Of a stretch of 64,000 nt of DNA, positions 23,396 to 36,079 are shown piece by piece. The notes under the pieces were generated by a model. The model worked only from the letters and a program-made list of their open reading frames with translations, did no database searches and was not told the origin of the DNA. A program made the translations under genes and the position numbers. The DNA is from Anarhynchus alexandrinus (taxonomy: Eukaryota; Chordata; Aves; Charadriiformes; Charadriidae): the NCBI GenBank assembly GCA_008711295.1, contig VUYV01000081.1:358408-422407 (forward strand), in the 5' to 3' direction. Every line of letters begins with the position of its first letter. Position 1 is the stretch's first letter.

Positions 23396-25590
23396 TGTCA
23401 TACACATGCTGTGTATCCTACTGGCTCGCTCTGACCAAGTGGAGCTGGTGAACTCCAACCTTTCTTCTGGAGACCTAGAAATGCACAAAGCTATGAGGAG
23501 GCAACACTCTCGCAAACCATGTCTGAAGCCACAGCAGACCTGGATCGTGACTGTCACATCAGATCCGCGCTTCTGCAGGCAGAGAGGGGCTGAGATTGCT
23601 CTGGAGCAGGTGACACCACCTGCGCAACCCCTGGGACCAGAGGTTGCAGAAGTCCTGGTGTAGCTGCAAAGCTTTCAGCACAAAGCAAGCCGCTTTCCAG
23701 ACGTTCAGAGCTTGTTGGTCACTGCTGGAGAAAATCAGCTCCTGCGCATACGAGCGTCTTCCAGCAGGAACTGCTGAGCCCTTTGCACCAAACACGTGGA
23801 GTTGATTTTTGATTTGCCACCACAAAATAAGGCAGGTCCCAGCGCGGGACTGGGGACCGAGGTCATCCCATGCAGCTCAGGTGTGTGTGTGTCTGGTGGC
23901 CAGAAGGAGAAGCTGGACCAGGGAAGCTTTGCAGGTTTGCTCTCCCCCAGTGTCCCGAGGCACGCTCCCAGCAGAGCTGAGTTTCTCTGGTGGTGCACTG
24001 GGGAAGTCTGACCAGGGCTGAGATCTCAAAACGGAGGTGGCATGCTGCGCTGATGGGTGCGAGGCAGAGCTGCGCCGGCCACGCCAGTGTCACAAAGGTG
24101 TCCCTGCTGCGGGAACCCAGCTAACACGGGCAGGTGGAGCCTTTCCGGCCATGGCATTGGGGCTCTGGGGCTTCCATGCCTCTGCTTTTGGCCACTGGTG
24201 GCTTGTAGGGCCTGCTTGGGTAGCCCAGCCCCTGGGGTTAGACTGTGGTGGTTCATCACCGGAGCTCAAGATGTCCCAGTCCGATGGCAGGACAGCTGAG
24301 CACCGTTATTGCTACGTGGGTGAGACAGGCTGGAGGCAGATGAAGGTCTCCTGAATGGTGCCAGTGTGACCGGGGGGTGGCTGGCGAGGACGAGTGTCTG
24401 GTCCCTGGAGAAGCTTGACAGAAAAGCTGCTCACGGTAAATCCCCGCTCCACAGCTTCTCCCACGCCTGTCATGCTCTTACCATCCAGCTACACAGTTCT
24501 TAGCGTTTCTTGCAGACAAAGCTTCTGGGTGCTCCGGCAAATGATCCTGCGTGGTTTCACCCCGGCATGCATGGCCTGCGGACCTCAACGTTGTTTACGG
24601 AGAGCGCAGGGTGAGGGCAGAAGGGACCTGCCAAACCGTGGGCAGCAGCCCGCTACGCAGGAGGGATGGGAGCAATAAACGTGTCGTGGCTGCGGAGGGG
24701 GGTGCAGCCGCCTCGTAGGCTCGCAGGATGGGGGGAGGGCTTCCCGGCATCGTTGCATCCTTGGCGGTGGGAGGACGTGGGGTGTTGCCGTGCCTCCGTA
24801 GAGCCGGCTGGGCAGCTGTGGTCTTACGGCTGTTCGCAGAGGGATTTCAGCAGTGCCGAGTGGTACTACCCCCCCCGAAACCCATCTCCCTGCGCTCGGT
24901 ACTTCCAGCATGCCTGTGCCGGGCGCCCGAGCTCCGTGATGATTGGGAGAACCCAGAGGTTGAGCAATTTGGTGAATTATTTATCCATTATTCATTTACC
25001 CGATGTGCATATAATGCTGTGCAGCGAGTGAGCAAGCGCAAAATTAAAAACCAAAATGATGGATGCTGCCTGGTGAAGGGCTCTTCATCCCACTCTTGAG
25101 ACTCATTCAGCTTTAAATATTGATGGCGGATCGCCTGTTGGCAAACAAATATTGTGTAAATCTATCCGTCTCAGCTCACCGCCACAGCTCGGGAGGGAGA
25201 GGGTGCGCGGAGTTGCAGCCGCGCGGGCTGAGACGTGTGGTCTGTGCTGCCTGGGGGGGAGCGGGGGGCTCCGAGTCCCTTTAATTACCTCCTGAAGGTA
25301 GCAATTAATCTCTGCTGGAGTACTTAACCCACCTGGCAAGACAGCACCAGCTAGCTGCAGCCTTTAATACGCTGATCCTCACAGCCTCCCCAAGAATCGC
25401 GGGCAGTCTCCGCGGGGACTGCAGCGGGTCCGGTAATCGCAGGGCTGTTGTTACCTCTGTGCTGCTGTTTGGATAACCGGTGGCTCCGGCCGCTGTTATT
25501 TTACATCAGAACCTGCCAGGCACGTATTAGCACGGAGGATGAGTTTAAAAAAAAAAAGTCCAAATCAGCCCTGCTGAGAAAGGGCGGTGT
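23396..25590. other. Non-coding sequence, nothing recognised
   Basis: Unique sequence of mixed composition with a short TG run at 23880-23892 and an AT-richer patch around 24960-25140. No supported gene. Confidence 0.45.
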
Positions 25591-26024
25591 GATGATGCGA
25601 GGGCTGGAGCACCTCTCCTCTAAGGAGAGGCTGAGAGAGTTGGGGCTGTTCAGCCTGGAGAAGAGAAGGCTCCGGGGCGATCTTATTGCGGCCTTCCAGT
25701 CCCTAAAGGGGCTACAGGAGAGCTGGGGAGGGACTTTTTACTGGGGCATGTAGCGATAGGACGAGGGGGAATGGCTTCAAACTGGAAGAGGGCGGGTTTA
25801 GATTGAACATTAGGAAGTAGTTGTTCACTGTGAGGGTGGTGAGGCACTGTCCCAGGTTGCCCAGAGAGGGTGTTGAGGCCCCATCCCTGGAGGTGTTCAA
25901 GGCCAGGCTGGACGTGGCCTTGGGCAGCCTGGTCTGGTGGGAGGTGTCCCTGCCTATGGCAGGGGGGTTGGAACTCGATGATCTTCAAGGTCCTTTCCGA
26001 CCTAAACCATTCTATGATTCTATG
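25591..26024 (+). repeat. CR1 LINE, 3' part with C-terminal ORF2 remnant
   Basis: Forward CR1 of about 434 bp starting in the [20 protein letters not shown] segment. It shares the unusual GGGACTTTTTACTGGGGCAT sequence with the copy at 46356-46871, so both come from one recent subfamily. A TAG at 25750 and other changes disrupt the frame. It ends in ATTCTATGATTCTATG. Confidence 0.95.
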
Positions 26025-28690
26025 TTCGAGGAGCCTGGGGAGTGGCTGGGTTGAGGGACTAGCGCAGTGAGAAGCAGCTCGCCAAGCCGGCACGGTCTCT
26101 CCCAACCGCCCGGGCCAGCCGCACTCAGTCTTTCCAAACACACGGACCCCTAGGACCCCGAATTTCCCAGGCAGATCCCACTCCAGGCCACCTCACCCCT
26201 GCAGCTAGATCCCCAAAACCAGCCGCGAACCCAGCGGACCAAGAGGGGCAGCCTGCACGGAGGATAAATTTGGTGTTGTCCCCGGTGAGCCCCGAAGCTG
26301 TGGATCCTCTTTTTTACTCCTCGAGCTCCCCGCAGGAGCCATTCCTGTGGTGAGAGTGGTGTGTGCTCAGCTCAGCGGGCAGTGGGTCCCTCCACAGCGC
26401 GGGGTCGAGAAGCAGAGGCGTTTCCACGCCGGCTTCTCCCGGTGCAGGGCCAGCAGTCTGTGCGCCGGCGTGTCGTCCCCAACTCCGTTAGATCCAGCTA
26501 TGGTCTCCTTATCTCCTGATGCACAGCGGTAGCCACATTCTCTGCCCTGTCAGGGTTCAAACCGCGTTTCGCACCTCCTTTCCCCAATCATCGGGGATTT
26601 GGAGAGGGACAGGGGGTCGCGCACAGCGGGCCGGGGTTTGGCTGCTCCTCGGCAGCCTGGAGGCACCCTGGGGACCAAGGCGGCAGATGGAGGGCCCCGG
26701 GGGAGCCGCCAGCGAAAGGCGGGCTGAAAGCATCTCCTGAGCCGCGGGCATGTGGCGAGGTGCCTCTCCGGAGACGCTGTCCCTGCACGACTCCGGGGCT
26801 CGTTTCCCGCTGTGCGGCAGCGTGACTCCCACGTGGCTTTGGGGTAAAGGCCTAAAGGGTACGTGTGCCTGAGAAAGAAATGCCATCAGCCCCTCTCCTC
26901 CTCGCTCTCTGGAAGGAGGACCTGATATTCTTTTCACATTTGAAAAGCCCGAGACAAGTATCTTAAACATGGACCACGGCCAGTCCAATTACTTCTCTTG
27001 GTCCCGTGCCCAGGGTTTATTCCGTGAAACATCTCCATGACAAATGTTCTCACTGCGAGAAACTTTCTAGTACTTTTTTTTTTTTTTCCATTTCTTGATG
27101 CTGTATAAACTTCTGCCAGAGGCTGCCCAGAACCAAGGTGTAATTCTGATCCATCCAGACCTCTGCAAAGCGCGGCTGGAAAATATATCAGCAAGGTGAT
27201 AATCGCTGCAGCCTTGAGAAACAGCTTAGTACGAACGAACCCCGCGATTTCTTTTGTGGGAATAAACTTTCCTTGGAGATATTATGTCGCTTTCCTCCTT
27301 TAATCCTTTCCCTGGGATTTCCATATCAGCACCCTAAGACCCAAGCAGAGGGTGTTGCTCGTTTTCAGCCGGTTCCAGGTGCGGATTAATTGCAGATACC
27401 CAGCTGTCTTGCTCTAACTCGCCCTATCACACCGTTCAACTAAACAACGGCCAACCTGAGCGCAGGAAAGCGCGGCTGGATAATTGTTCTGCCGGAAAGA
27501 AAAACTTCTGGTGGCAATTCGGGTCTAGCCCTTTGCCTGGTGGCAGAAATCGGCGCCTCTCGGTTCAGCACGGTGGTGCCCGGACCCGCCGGGCGCGGCG
27601 GGCAGCGCCGGAGGGAGAGGAGCAGCTCGCAGAGTTCCGCTGGCCGCTCCGTCCTGGCCCTACTTTGTGTCTCGACGTCGGGGCTTATTATTCAGCGCAG
27701 GGCTCTGCGGAAGGGTTGCCAGCTCTGACCGCTTAGCCAAATTAATAGCGCCGAGCGGGAACAAGACGTACTGGCGAGCTTCCCCGGGACCAGGCAGATC
27801 GCGGCTGCCCCCGATGGGAGCCGGCAGCGGGGAGGGCTCCCCTCTCCCTGGCCTTGCTCTCTCCTGGCTCCGGGAGCCCCGGCCTGCCTTAAGCTCCGCT
27901 TTTTGGAGTCTTTTTGATTTGGGAGGAATTAGAGAGAGGCAGGCTGCGCAGGCCTGCGCCTCCTCCGCTCCCCCGCCACGGGCGCTGGGTGGCCCCGAGC
28001 CCCCTGACCAAGGCTGTCCCCCGTGTCTGGACGGGGGCTTGCTCACCCCCGCCAGATGTTTCCAAGCACTGATGGCACAGCAAGCAGCAAAGCGCCCTTT
28101 TATTGTTGTTCCTGCAGCAGTCGCTCTCTGTGCCTGGTCTGCGGCCGGGGGCTGGACCGTGTACCGCGTCCCTGTGGGAAGCACGGGGCCGAATGGGTGC
28201 TGGGGAGCACGCGGCAAAGACACGGCGCTGCCTGCGGAGAACCAGCAATACCTGCCACGGAGCAATCTCTTGAAGAGCCCTGTGCGGCGCGCAGACCGGC
28301 TGCTGTGCCGCGACGTTCCGTACCAGCAGGCTGTTTGTCACTGCTTTCGCTTTTATTTCCCCGGTGAAAACCCCCGTGCGGTGCGCTGCACAGTTTTTTC
28401 CTGCTGTAGTTGCCGGATCCTCACAAATCCACCCCCCGCCCCCGCCGCGCCGTGCCGCTCTTGAGATCTCGCTGGAAAGCCTGGTTGGTGTCTTGGCCGT
28501 CCACAGGCGTGAAGAGAATGGGAACTGCCGTTTCTGAGAGGCGCAGGGTTGATGTACAGATGAGGACTCATACCGCAGCCCGGGCGTCCCCGCTCCGCTC
28601 TGCTCAGCCTGGCTTCCCGCTCCCACGCCTGTCCCTGCGTGCAGCCAGGGGCCAGCCGGGCTTGTGGGCATTTTGCAAGGACTTGTAGAA
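26025..28690. other. Non-coding sequence with a CpG-dense patch
   Basis: No exon recognised. A T-run lies at 27076-27089. The 27530-28060 region is strongly GC-rich with frequent CpG and is listed separately. Confidence 0.5.
27530..28060. promoter_or_regulatory. CpG-dense patch (candidate CpG island)
   Basis: Dense CpG, including stretches such as CCGCCGGGCGCGGCGGGC, in contrast to flanking sequence. It could mark an unannotated promoter or intragenic regulatory element; no TATA box or transcript evidence is visible. Long reading frames on both strands (for example about 265 codons on + from 27667) are expected from high GC and show no domain. Confidence 0.45.
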
Positions 28691-29065
28691 GCACAGAATC
28701 ATGGAATCGTTTAGGTTGGAAAAGACTTTTAAGGTCATCGAGTCCAACCATCAACCTAGCACTGACAAGTCCACCTCTAAACCATGTCCCTCAGCACCAC
28801 ATGACTTTTAAATCCCTCCAGGGATGGCGACTCCACCACTTCCCTGGGCAGCCTCTTCAATGCTTGACAACCCCTTTCAGTGGACAAATTTTTCCTAATA
28901 TCCATCCTAAACCTCCCCTGGCGCAACTCGAGGCCGTTTCCTCTTGTCCTATCGCCTGTTCCTTGGGAAAAGAGACCGCCCCCCCTCGCTACACCCTCCT
29001 TTCAGGGAGCTGTAGAGAGCAATAAGGTCTCCCCTCAGCCTCCTTTTCTCCGGGCTGAACACCCT
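28691..29065 (-). repeat. CR1 LINE, 3' part (second lineage)
   Basis: Reverse-orientation CR1 of about 375 bp with the AAGGTCATCGAGTCCAACCA and CTCAGCACCAC signatures, the same lineage as 6662-6820 and 35638-36079. The tail is CACAGAATCATGGAATCG. It carries remnants of the ORF2 C-terminus. Confidence 0.93.
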
Positions 29066-32000
29066 TTGATTCACAGAAAGTTCATTTTGGGATCCCACAA
29101 AGCTTCAGGCTTGCGGGAGGCTGCTGGGAGCTCTGTTTGGTCGTTAAAACATTTGTGGTATCGCCGTGGCTTCCGCTACCAGCGCCCCAGAAAAAGAGGT
29201 GTCAGAGAAGGTGGACAGTATCCTCTACAGCCCACGGTGCAGCAGGACCCACCAGGGGAATGGAAATCTCCTCAAACCAAACCCAAGAACCGAAATTCAA
29301 ATTCATGATGTTGAATTCTTTTAAAAAAACGCTGTCATTATCCTAAATATAAAACTGTTTGATTCCAAACCATTTTTCATAGTAATATTAGACAAAAGCA
29401 TCTCGTTCTAAACATGTCACTTTCGACAAACCCAGCATCTTTCAGGCTGAAAAGAAATACTTTGAGAATAAATCTCTATGGCAGTACTAGTGATAAGTCT
29501 TTCATTTCATGCTCTAATTGAACATTGGCTTTACAACTTAAAAGCAATCATCCTAAATTGCCTTCTGCTAATGTTAATGCTTCAGACAAAGGGTAACAGC
29601 CAGATTATAGGTTCGTATATTATTCAGGCAAATCTGGGTTCTTCATACATCACTTTTTAAAAGAAAATTAATTTTTCCTTGTGTCAAGAATGAAAACAGT
29701 GATAATGGATGATATACTTACATCACCCCGCATTGCTGAGACTGGCGAGAACATCGCCTGCGAACAAAGCGCGCGGCGGCCAGCGCGCACGCCCTCCTGC
29801 CAGCCCAAGCAGGGAGATGGGCAACCTCAAAAACGCCGCTGCCCGTGACTCAGACCTGTGCTTCTTCCAGGGGGGGAGACCAGGTCTCACCCCCTACACT
29901 GATAAGCACCATCCCCTTCATCTGTTTAATAGACGTCGTCTATTCAAAGAACCTCGCTTGGCGGGTGGCTTTGGGGATGGGCAATGACTCGCCTCCCCCA
30001 GCACTGAGTGCAGAGCTACCGGTTTTGCCGGGTGCTCTCTCCGAGGAGCGCCGAGCGGAGCCGTCCCCAGGGCTCCCCTCTCCCCCGCCGCCCACCCCCG
30101 TCTCACGCACGCCGCATCTCCCAGGCCCTATGGGAAACGTGAGGGCTCCGGCCAAGTGACCCAGCAGGGTGCGTGCGGGGCCGGCGCGGAGCCCGGACAG
30201 ATGTCGGCCACACCAGCAGAAGTTTGACAAAAGCTCAAACCATAGGCATCAACTGAGGCCGCAGCATCAGGGCCGGACCTGCCTTCCACGCGTTTGGGTT
30301 GTCCCCGGGGTGGGAACCACTGATGGCTCACACGTTTTCCTCCTGCTTCCACCCAGAGCCTCTCGTTTCCCAGCCCAGCTCCCTCTCAGGGAAGACAGTG
30401 GGTCTGCACGGCAGCCCCGGTGCCGCACGCTCCCTGCTTTTTCGGCCGTGCCATGGGAATTCCGCTCTTTCCCAGGCGTCACGCTGGGAGCGGTGTATTT
30501 TTAGCTCTCGGTGCCGGGGCCGGGTGTCTGCGCGGCGGCGGGGCCCTCGGCTCCCCGGGCGCCGCCTGTTCCCACCGCATCTGCTGCTCTCCATTTGCAA
30601 GCTGCCTCCGCGGCGCTTGGCACGCACCGTCTCCGTTGTCTCCTCGCTCGGCGGCTTCATTAATTCACACCTTGTTTCCTCTTGCAGGAGCGAGCTTTCC
30701 AGAGCCGCTTGTGTTTGCCCCGCTTCTCGAGGTCACGTCCGCCTTCTCGCTCGCCCCTGCCGCGCTGACCCTCTGGTCCAGCAGTTTCGGGGTTTCGCTG
30801 GCTCCTAAATCATTGGGGGACGTCTTTTGCATGGGCCGGAGCGAGTCGGGGCTTGTTGTGAGCTTGGGTGGCGAGGTGGGATCATGGCTGCGTCCGGCCA
30901 TCGCATCACCGGTGCCAAATTAGAACGGGCAATTAGAATTGCCCCTTTGCTTTCCTCCTGGCCTGGAGGGGCTCCCACGTGCTCCTCGGGTGCTTCTGCC
31001 CACGGCAGGCTCGTGGCCCTGGTGACGCCGGTGAGAAGTAGAGGTGCCCCCACAAGCTGCTGGGGAAGGGACGGAGGGGCACGGCGCTCCAGCTGTGCTG
31101 CTCCAGCCCCGCCGGCTCCTTCCGTCCCTCCCAGATGTGGTGGGCACAGCTGCCCGGCAGATTGATGGCTCCTTGGGCAGAGTGATCTGCAGAAGCGTTA
31201 CCCAGTAAAAATAGCAACCCGGTAAAAAATAGCCGGAGCTGGGAGCTGTGCCGGGCGCTGGCGAGCGCGGCCCCCCCCCAAGGGGGGAAGCATCCCTGCG
31301 GGCGGAGGCTGTGACGCCACGAGCGGGCGCTTGCAGGATGGAGCGGTCCCTGCCCTTGGTGGGAGCAAAGGGCACACGCAGCTCTCCCGTCCTTCCGTTG
31401 CAGGCGCTGAGGCTCCATGGGGAGCGTCGGGGGGGAACGCGTCGCAGCTCGGGGCTTTCCCCTGGAGAACAAGGGGGTTGGACAAGCAGAGGGCGAAGAG
31501 CAGCTGCAGCCCCGGGGAGCGCGCTGCGCACAAGGACGAGCCTGGCAGAGGGTTTCTCCATGCTTACAGAGGGACAGCTGGTGCCAAGAAATCCCCAAGA
31601 TTTCTGGTCACGCAAGAAATCCAGAGGGTCTTTAGGGTCTGAAGGCCAAATCCCAACAGGTCAGGCTGCTGTCCACATCTCATACTTCACCCGAGGAAGC
31701 CATTGGTGTAAAAACGGCGGTAGGTCAGCAGTTTGCAGCAGCCCCTAGAGTCTCACGCAGCCCTCCTGGCTCAGAGGTCCCCGGGTGCTTCACAAAGCCT
31801 GCCTGGTATCGAGCTGTCGCAGGGGTCAGGGAAACTGAGGCACAGACGGATTGAGACGGGGGTGGTGTGTGCTGGATCAGACCACGTTGGCGTGGGTTTT
31901 CCAGCGTGTGGGGCGCAGTCTGAGCGCTGCCCCATGGCCGCGAGCAGTGCTCCATGCGGACAAACACTTGGCTTTTATCTGCGTTAAGTTATTTACTCCA

Positions 32001-33127
32001 CAGTTGTCAGTCTCCTATTGAAAGCCGTACACTCTGAAAACGCCTCTTGTTAATAGCTTGTTATCGGGGCTGGTGCCGCTGTGTACAAGCGTTATCGCCT
32101 TGATCCCGTCTGTCTCGGGAAATGTGTCTGAGAGGAGAGCGAGGATGGAGCTCGGTGGCTGCGGGAGCCCGGGAGAGAGACCTGGACACCCCACGGTTAC
32201 ACCGCCACCGTCTTTAATTCATCTCCGCTCAGCGGAGCACTTAGAGATGTCACCGGGGAGCTGCAGTGGCCGTGATTGATCATGTCTCCGCCGCACGCCG
32301 ACGGAGGAGAGCAACTTCAGCAAGAGGAGACCTTGGCTCCCGAGCCTCCCCTTGAAGTCCGGGAATGAATTATGCAAACTAATCCGTCCCTTGGCTCCTC
32401 CGACAGCTGCTGCCTTCCTCACACCTCCTGCCTTTACCTTTTGCTTTACCTCTGAGCAGTTTTAGAGCCATCGAGGCGCCGCGTCCTTTCCTCTGGTGTC
32501 CACGTGTGTCCCAGGATGCCTGTGGAGGTCAGGGCGGCTCATCCCCTCTTGTAGGGTGTTGTCCCAGGCACGAAGAGAAATTGCTAGACTAGCCTTGGCC
32601 GGAGCCCGCTGGGCTGCTGGGCTGCCCCTGGGCTCTTTTAAGAGAGGAAGGTATCATAACCCATGTTAAAATATAATCGATTTCTTCCGGCAGCTGGCAG
32701 GGTGTCCAAGGCACCCATGGCGCAGCCGGCCGCACCGTGCTTCTCCACCCGGCCGCTACCGGCCAGTTTGCTGCTAACTAATAGTCCTTTAAGGGCTACT
32801 ACACTTACTGTAGGCTGGAGACAGGTTTTTAAGCTCCCTGCCTGGACCGATCCTGTCTTCAGCGGAGGTGGAGAGGGAACGGTAGGGAGAGAGAAGCAGG
32901 GCTGTGGTTTGGACAGGCTACCGTGTCCGTGCCCCGCTGCTGTTGAGGGGATCTGATCCTCACTTGTCCAAGCTCAGCAGATGTCCCCTCCTGGCGATGG
33001 AGGGCCTGCCCTGGCGGCTTGCTGGGATTCCGGCCCCCAGGAGACATGGGAGCTGGGGCAGAGATGGGGCAGAGAGGAGGGCAGAGATGAGCCAACCAGG
33101 AGTGGGATGGAGAGGTGGAAGGAGAAG
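29066..33127. other. Non-coding sequence with AT-rich and CpG-dense parts
   Basis: An AT-rich block spans about 29290-29720. CpG-rich patches lie around 30020-30190 and 30500-30640. Reading frames of up to about 230 codons on the minus strand near 30920-31615 lack any recognisable domain. Confidence 0.45.
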
Positions 33128-33223
33128 GTGGTAGGTGCCCCTGCCTATGGCAGGGGGGTTGGAACTCGATGATCTTCAAGGTCCTTTCCAACCTAAACCA
33201 TTCTATGATTCTATGATTCTGTG
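33128..33223 (+). repeat. CR1 LINE, short 3'-end fragment
   Basis: Forward CR1 of about 95 bp, consisting of the GGTTGGAACTCGATGATCTT end and three octamers, the last being ATTCTGTG. Confidence 0.92.
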
Positions 33224-35637
33224 AAGGTGGACGCATGGTCCCTGCCAGCACAGGTGCCTCGGTCACCCCTTTGCCGCGTCCCTCCTGCTGTCCCCGGGTG
33301 TGAGATGCCCCGGCGCGGTGCGGGAGGCAGGGGAGGCTGGCGTTGCCCCAGCTGTCCTCCTGCCCTGCTGCAAACCACGCTTTATTTAAAAGTCCATTGG
33401 CAAATAGCCCATCTCATTTTGATTCAAAGGAGCTCCAGGCTGGAGAACCGGGGTGAAAGGGGGCTGCTTTCCTCTGTCCCTTGTTGGAATGTGCTGACCC
33501 CCGAGACAGGGAAGTCATCGCCTTCGGGGGCGGGGGGGGGGGGATTAAAATAGGAAACCTCTTTTTGTTCCAGGTGTTGGGGAAAACCAAACCAAACCAG
33601 AAAAGACAGCAAGAATATCTCCTCCTCCTGCTCTCTGTCCGCCTCGGGGTGCAGAGCGGGGGCGGGCAGGGCCCGGCTCTTGTGCCAAGATTGTCGGCCA
33701 GGAAATGGGTTTTCGTTGTGGCTGAGTCTTGAAAGCGCTGCGGAGCTCAGAACACTCCCGGTGATGGCAGCTCGGCGTGGAAATGGTTTAAAATGAGTGT
33801 TTCGCACTCGCTGTCTCCGGAGCACTCAGGTGTATGCGTTGGCCCTGTTCCTGGCAGGGGGTGGAGGGGGGTGTCGAAATGATTTACACGGGCAGTACCA
33901 TTACGTTTGGCTGCCGGCGACGTAGTACGTGAACGCTGAACTTCAGATGTACGACCACGTGCGGTGAGTTAAGGTTCATACGGACAATCTTCGCCTTCCT
34001 GCCCATGGGCGCCTGCTGCTGACGCGTAGCTCTCCAGGCGCCCGTCTTCTCAGCGCCGCGCAGCTACCGCCGGGCCGCCGAGAATACGGTGGGAGATTCT
34101 AAGGGCGCTTGCTTTGGGCAAGACAGCGCTTGAGAAGGCCGTGGGGTCAGGGACGACGTCGTGTCTCTGCGTGGTCACGCCGCCCTGCCGCTGGGCAAGT
34201 CTTCTGCGACGGAAGCCATTAAATGCCCACAAACCACGCGTGCCGGGAATTCGCCGGCGCTGACGCGTTGACCCCGCAGAAGAGCTGCTGAGGTGGGTTT
34301 GGGTCATCGTTCTTCAGAGCAGCTCGTTTAAGGGCTTGCATTTTTGAGATGCAGGGTTTTAATGTCTCCCCGCACGTCAGCTGTCTGGAGTGCTAAGTCT
34401 TCGGCACGTGAGGTAACGAAATCCCATATGATGAGCATTTGTGGTTTGCCGCTATTTGCAGAAGAAAATAATAGCGAGCTTAAATACCTATTAGTCACCC
34501 ATAGCCGTGCATGTCTGCGCTGTGCGTTCGGAAAGTAGATGCCATTTAGCAGGCCAGGGGATTTTTTTGAAAGAATCTTTTAAAAGCGCACTTTTGAAAA
34601 ATCAGCTTTTAAGCATGGGAAATTTGACACGGCTCGGCAGTTCTCGCCGGTTAAAAAGCCGGTGACCAAGCCCATTTCTGAAGGGCTGGTAGGAAACGAG
34701 TATTTCCTGGGGAATTAAGAGCCCGGCTGAACACAGGCTTCAGGAAACAGATGCAAAATGGTGGTGGGGGGGGTTGTAGTATGTTTTGGGTATTTTTTTA
34801 AGGCTGGTTTTGTGTCACTGGCCTGGGCAGGTTAGTTAAAAACTCGCCCTGTTAGTGCATCTCTTGCCTTCTCAGCGTTGTTTGACGCTACTTTACAGAT
34901 GAAAGCGTCTCCCTTTGAGCTCGGGAGTCCCAGAGCTATTCCTTGTGCCCATGGGATTTCTGGCAGTCGCTTTTCAAAGGCTTTGGGGAGGAGGCATGAA
35001 ATAACCGCGGGGAGCTGGGGAGCCTCCTTCCCCAGCTTTGCCTAGGACAGCAAAATCCCAGCAAGGTGGGCCAGACACCAGCGCTGCGTCCATCCCGGTC
35101 CCGCAGCCTGCCTGGACCAGGGGCCCAAACGCCCTGGCCAGGCATAACGGGGGAAGGTTGATGGGGAAGGTGAATCCAGAGATAAGGAAAGAACATGTTT
35201 ACTTGGCATCATCTCGTTTCACGCGGTCAAGCTGCTTTCTCCACCAGTTCACTCTCTGCAAGGGCCTCCTGGAGATCCGTGGGTGCTGGTCCCAAACCCT
35301 GCAGAGGGAAGGCTGGGGAGATGCGGATGACTTTTCCAGACTTGTGCTTGCATTACAGTCAGACAGGAAAATAGGAAAGCAGCATTTGACGGTGGATCAT
35401 GATGTCAGCAAGGGAGCGGGGTCCATCCAGGGCTCAGGGGTTTCCTTGCTCAGGCCGTACCACCAAGGCGGGACTCAGAGGGGGCCGGTATCAGCCGTGG
35501 AGGAGCCGGGGATGCGGGCTGGTTCAGGTAGAGAGCACCGGCTATGACGGGCCGAACAAGCCCTGCTGCTTTTGCACGGGGAGCATCCTCAGTGGGTGGC
35601 CACGCTGGGCCAGTGCGGGGCTCACGGCACGGCTTTT
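33224..35637. other. Non-coding sequence with a poly-G run
   Basis: A near-continuous G-run lies at 33526-33543. The rest is unique sequence with no exon or repeat recognised. Confidence 0.45.
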
Positions 35638-36079
35638 CATAGAAACATAGAATCGTTTCAGTTGGAAGGGACCTTTAAGATCGTTGAGTCCAACTGTTAA
35701 CCTGCCAAAAACCACGTCCCTCAGCACCACGTCTGCCCGTCTTTTAAATCCCTCCAGGGATGGTGACTCCACCACTGCCCTGGGCAGCCTGTTCCAATGC
35801 TTGACAACCCTTTCAGTGAAGAACTTTTTCCTAAGATCCATCCTAAACCTCCCCTGGCACAACTTGAGGCTGATTCCTTTTGTCCTATCACTTGTTAAGA
35901 GTGAGAAGAGGTCAACCCCAACCTCTCTACCCCCTCCTTTCAGGTAGTTGTAGGGAGCGATAAGGTCTCCCCTCAGCCTCCTTTTCTCCAGGCTGAACAC
36001 CCCCAGGTCCCTCAGCCGCTCCTCAGAAGACGTGTGCTCCAAACCCCTCACCAGCTCCATTGCCCTTCTCTTTGCCACC
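35638..36079 (-). repeat. CR1 LINE, 3' part with long ORF2 C-terminal remnant (second lineage)
   Basis: Reverse-orientation CR1 of about 440 bp. On the minus strand the C-terminal ORF2 segment stays open over most of the element, including [20 protein letters not shown] and [15 protein letters not shown], making it the best preserved coding remnant in the window. The CR1 ORF2 protein is a reverse transcriptase/endonuclease; this piece lies after the catalytic domain. Confidence 0.95.

Noticed and set aside
27667..28464. 265-codon frame on + (with overlapping long minus frames)
   Set aside because: Long frames on both strands coincide with a CpG-dense patch, as expected from composition. No domain or splice structure.
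30920..31615. 231-codon minus-strand frame, with a second overlapping minus frame of similar length
   Set aside because: Two long frames overlapping in different registers point to composition bias; no domain seen.
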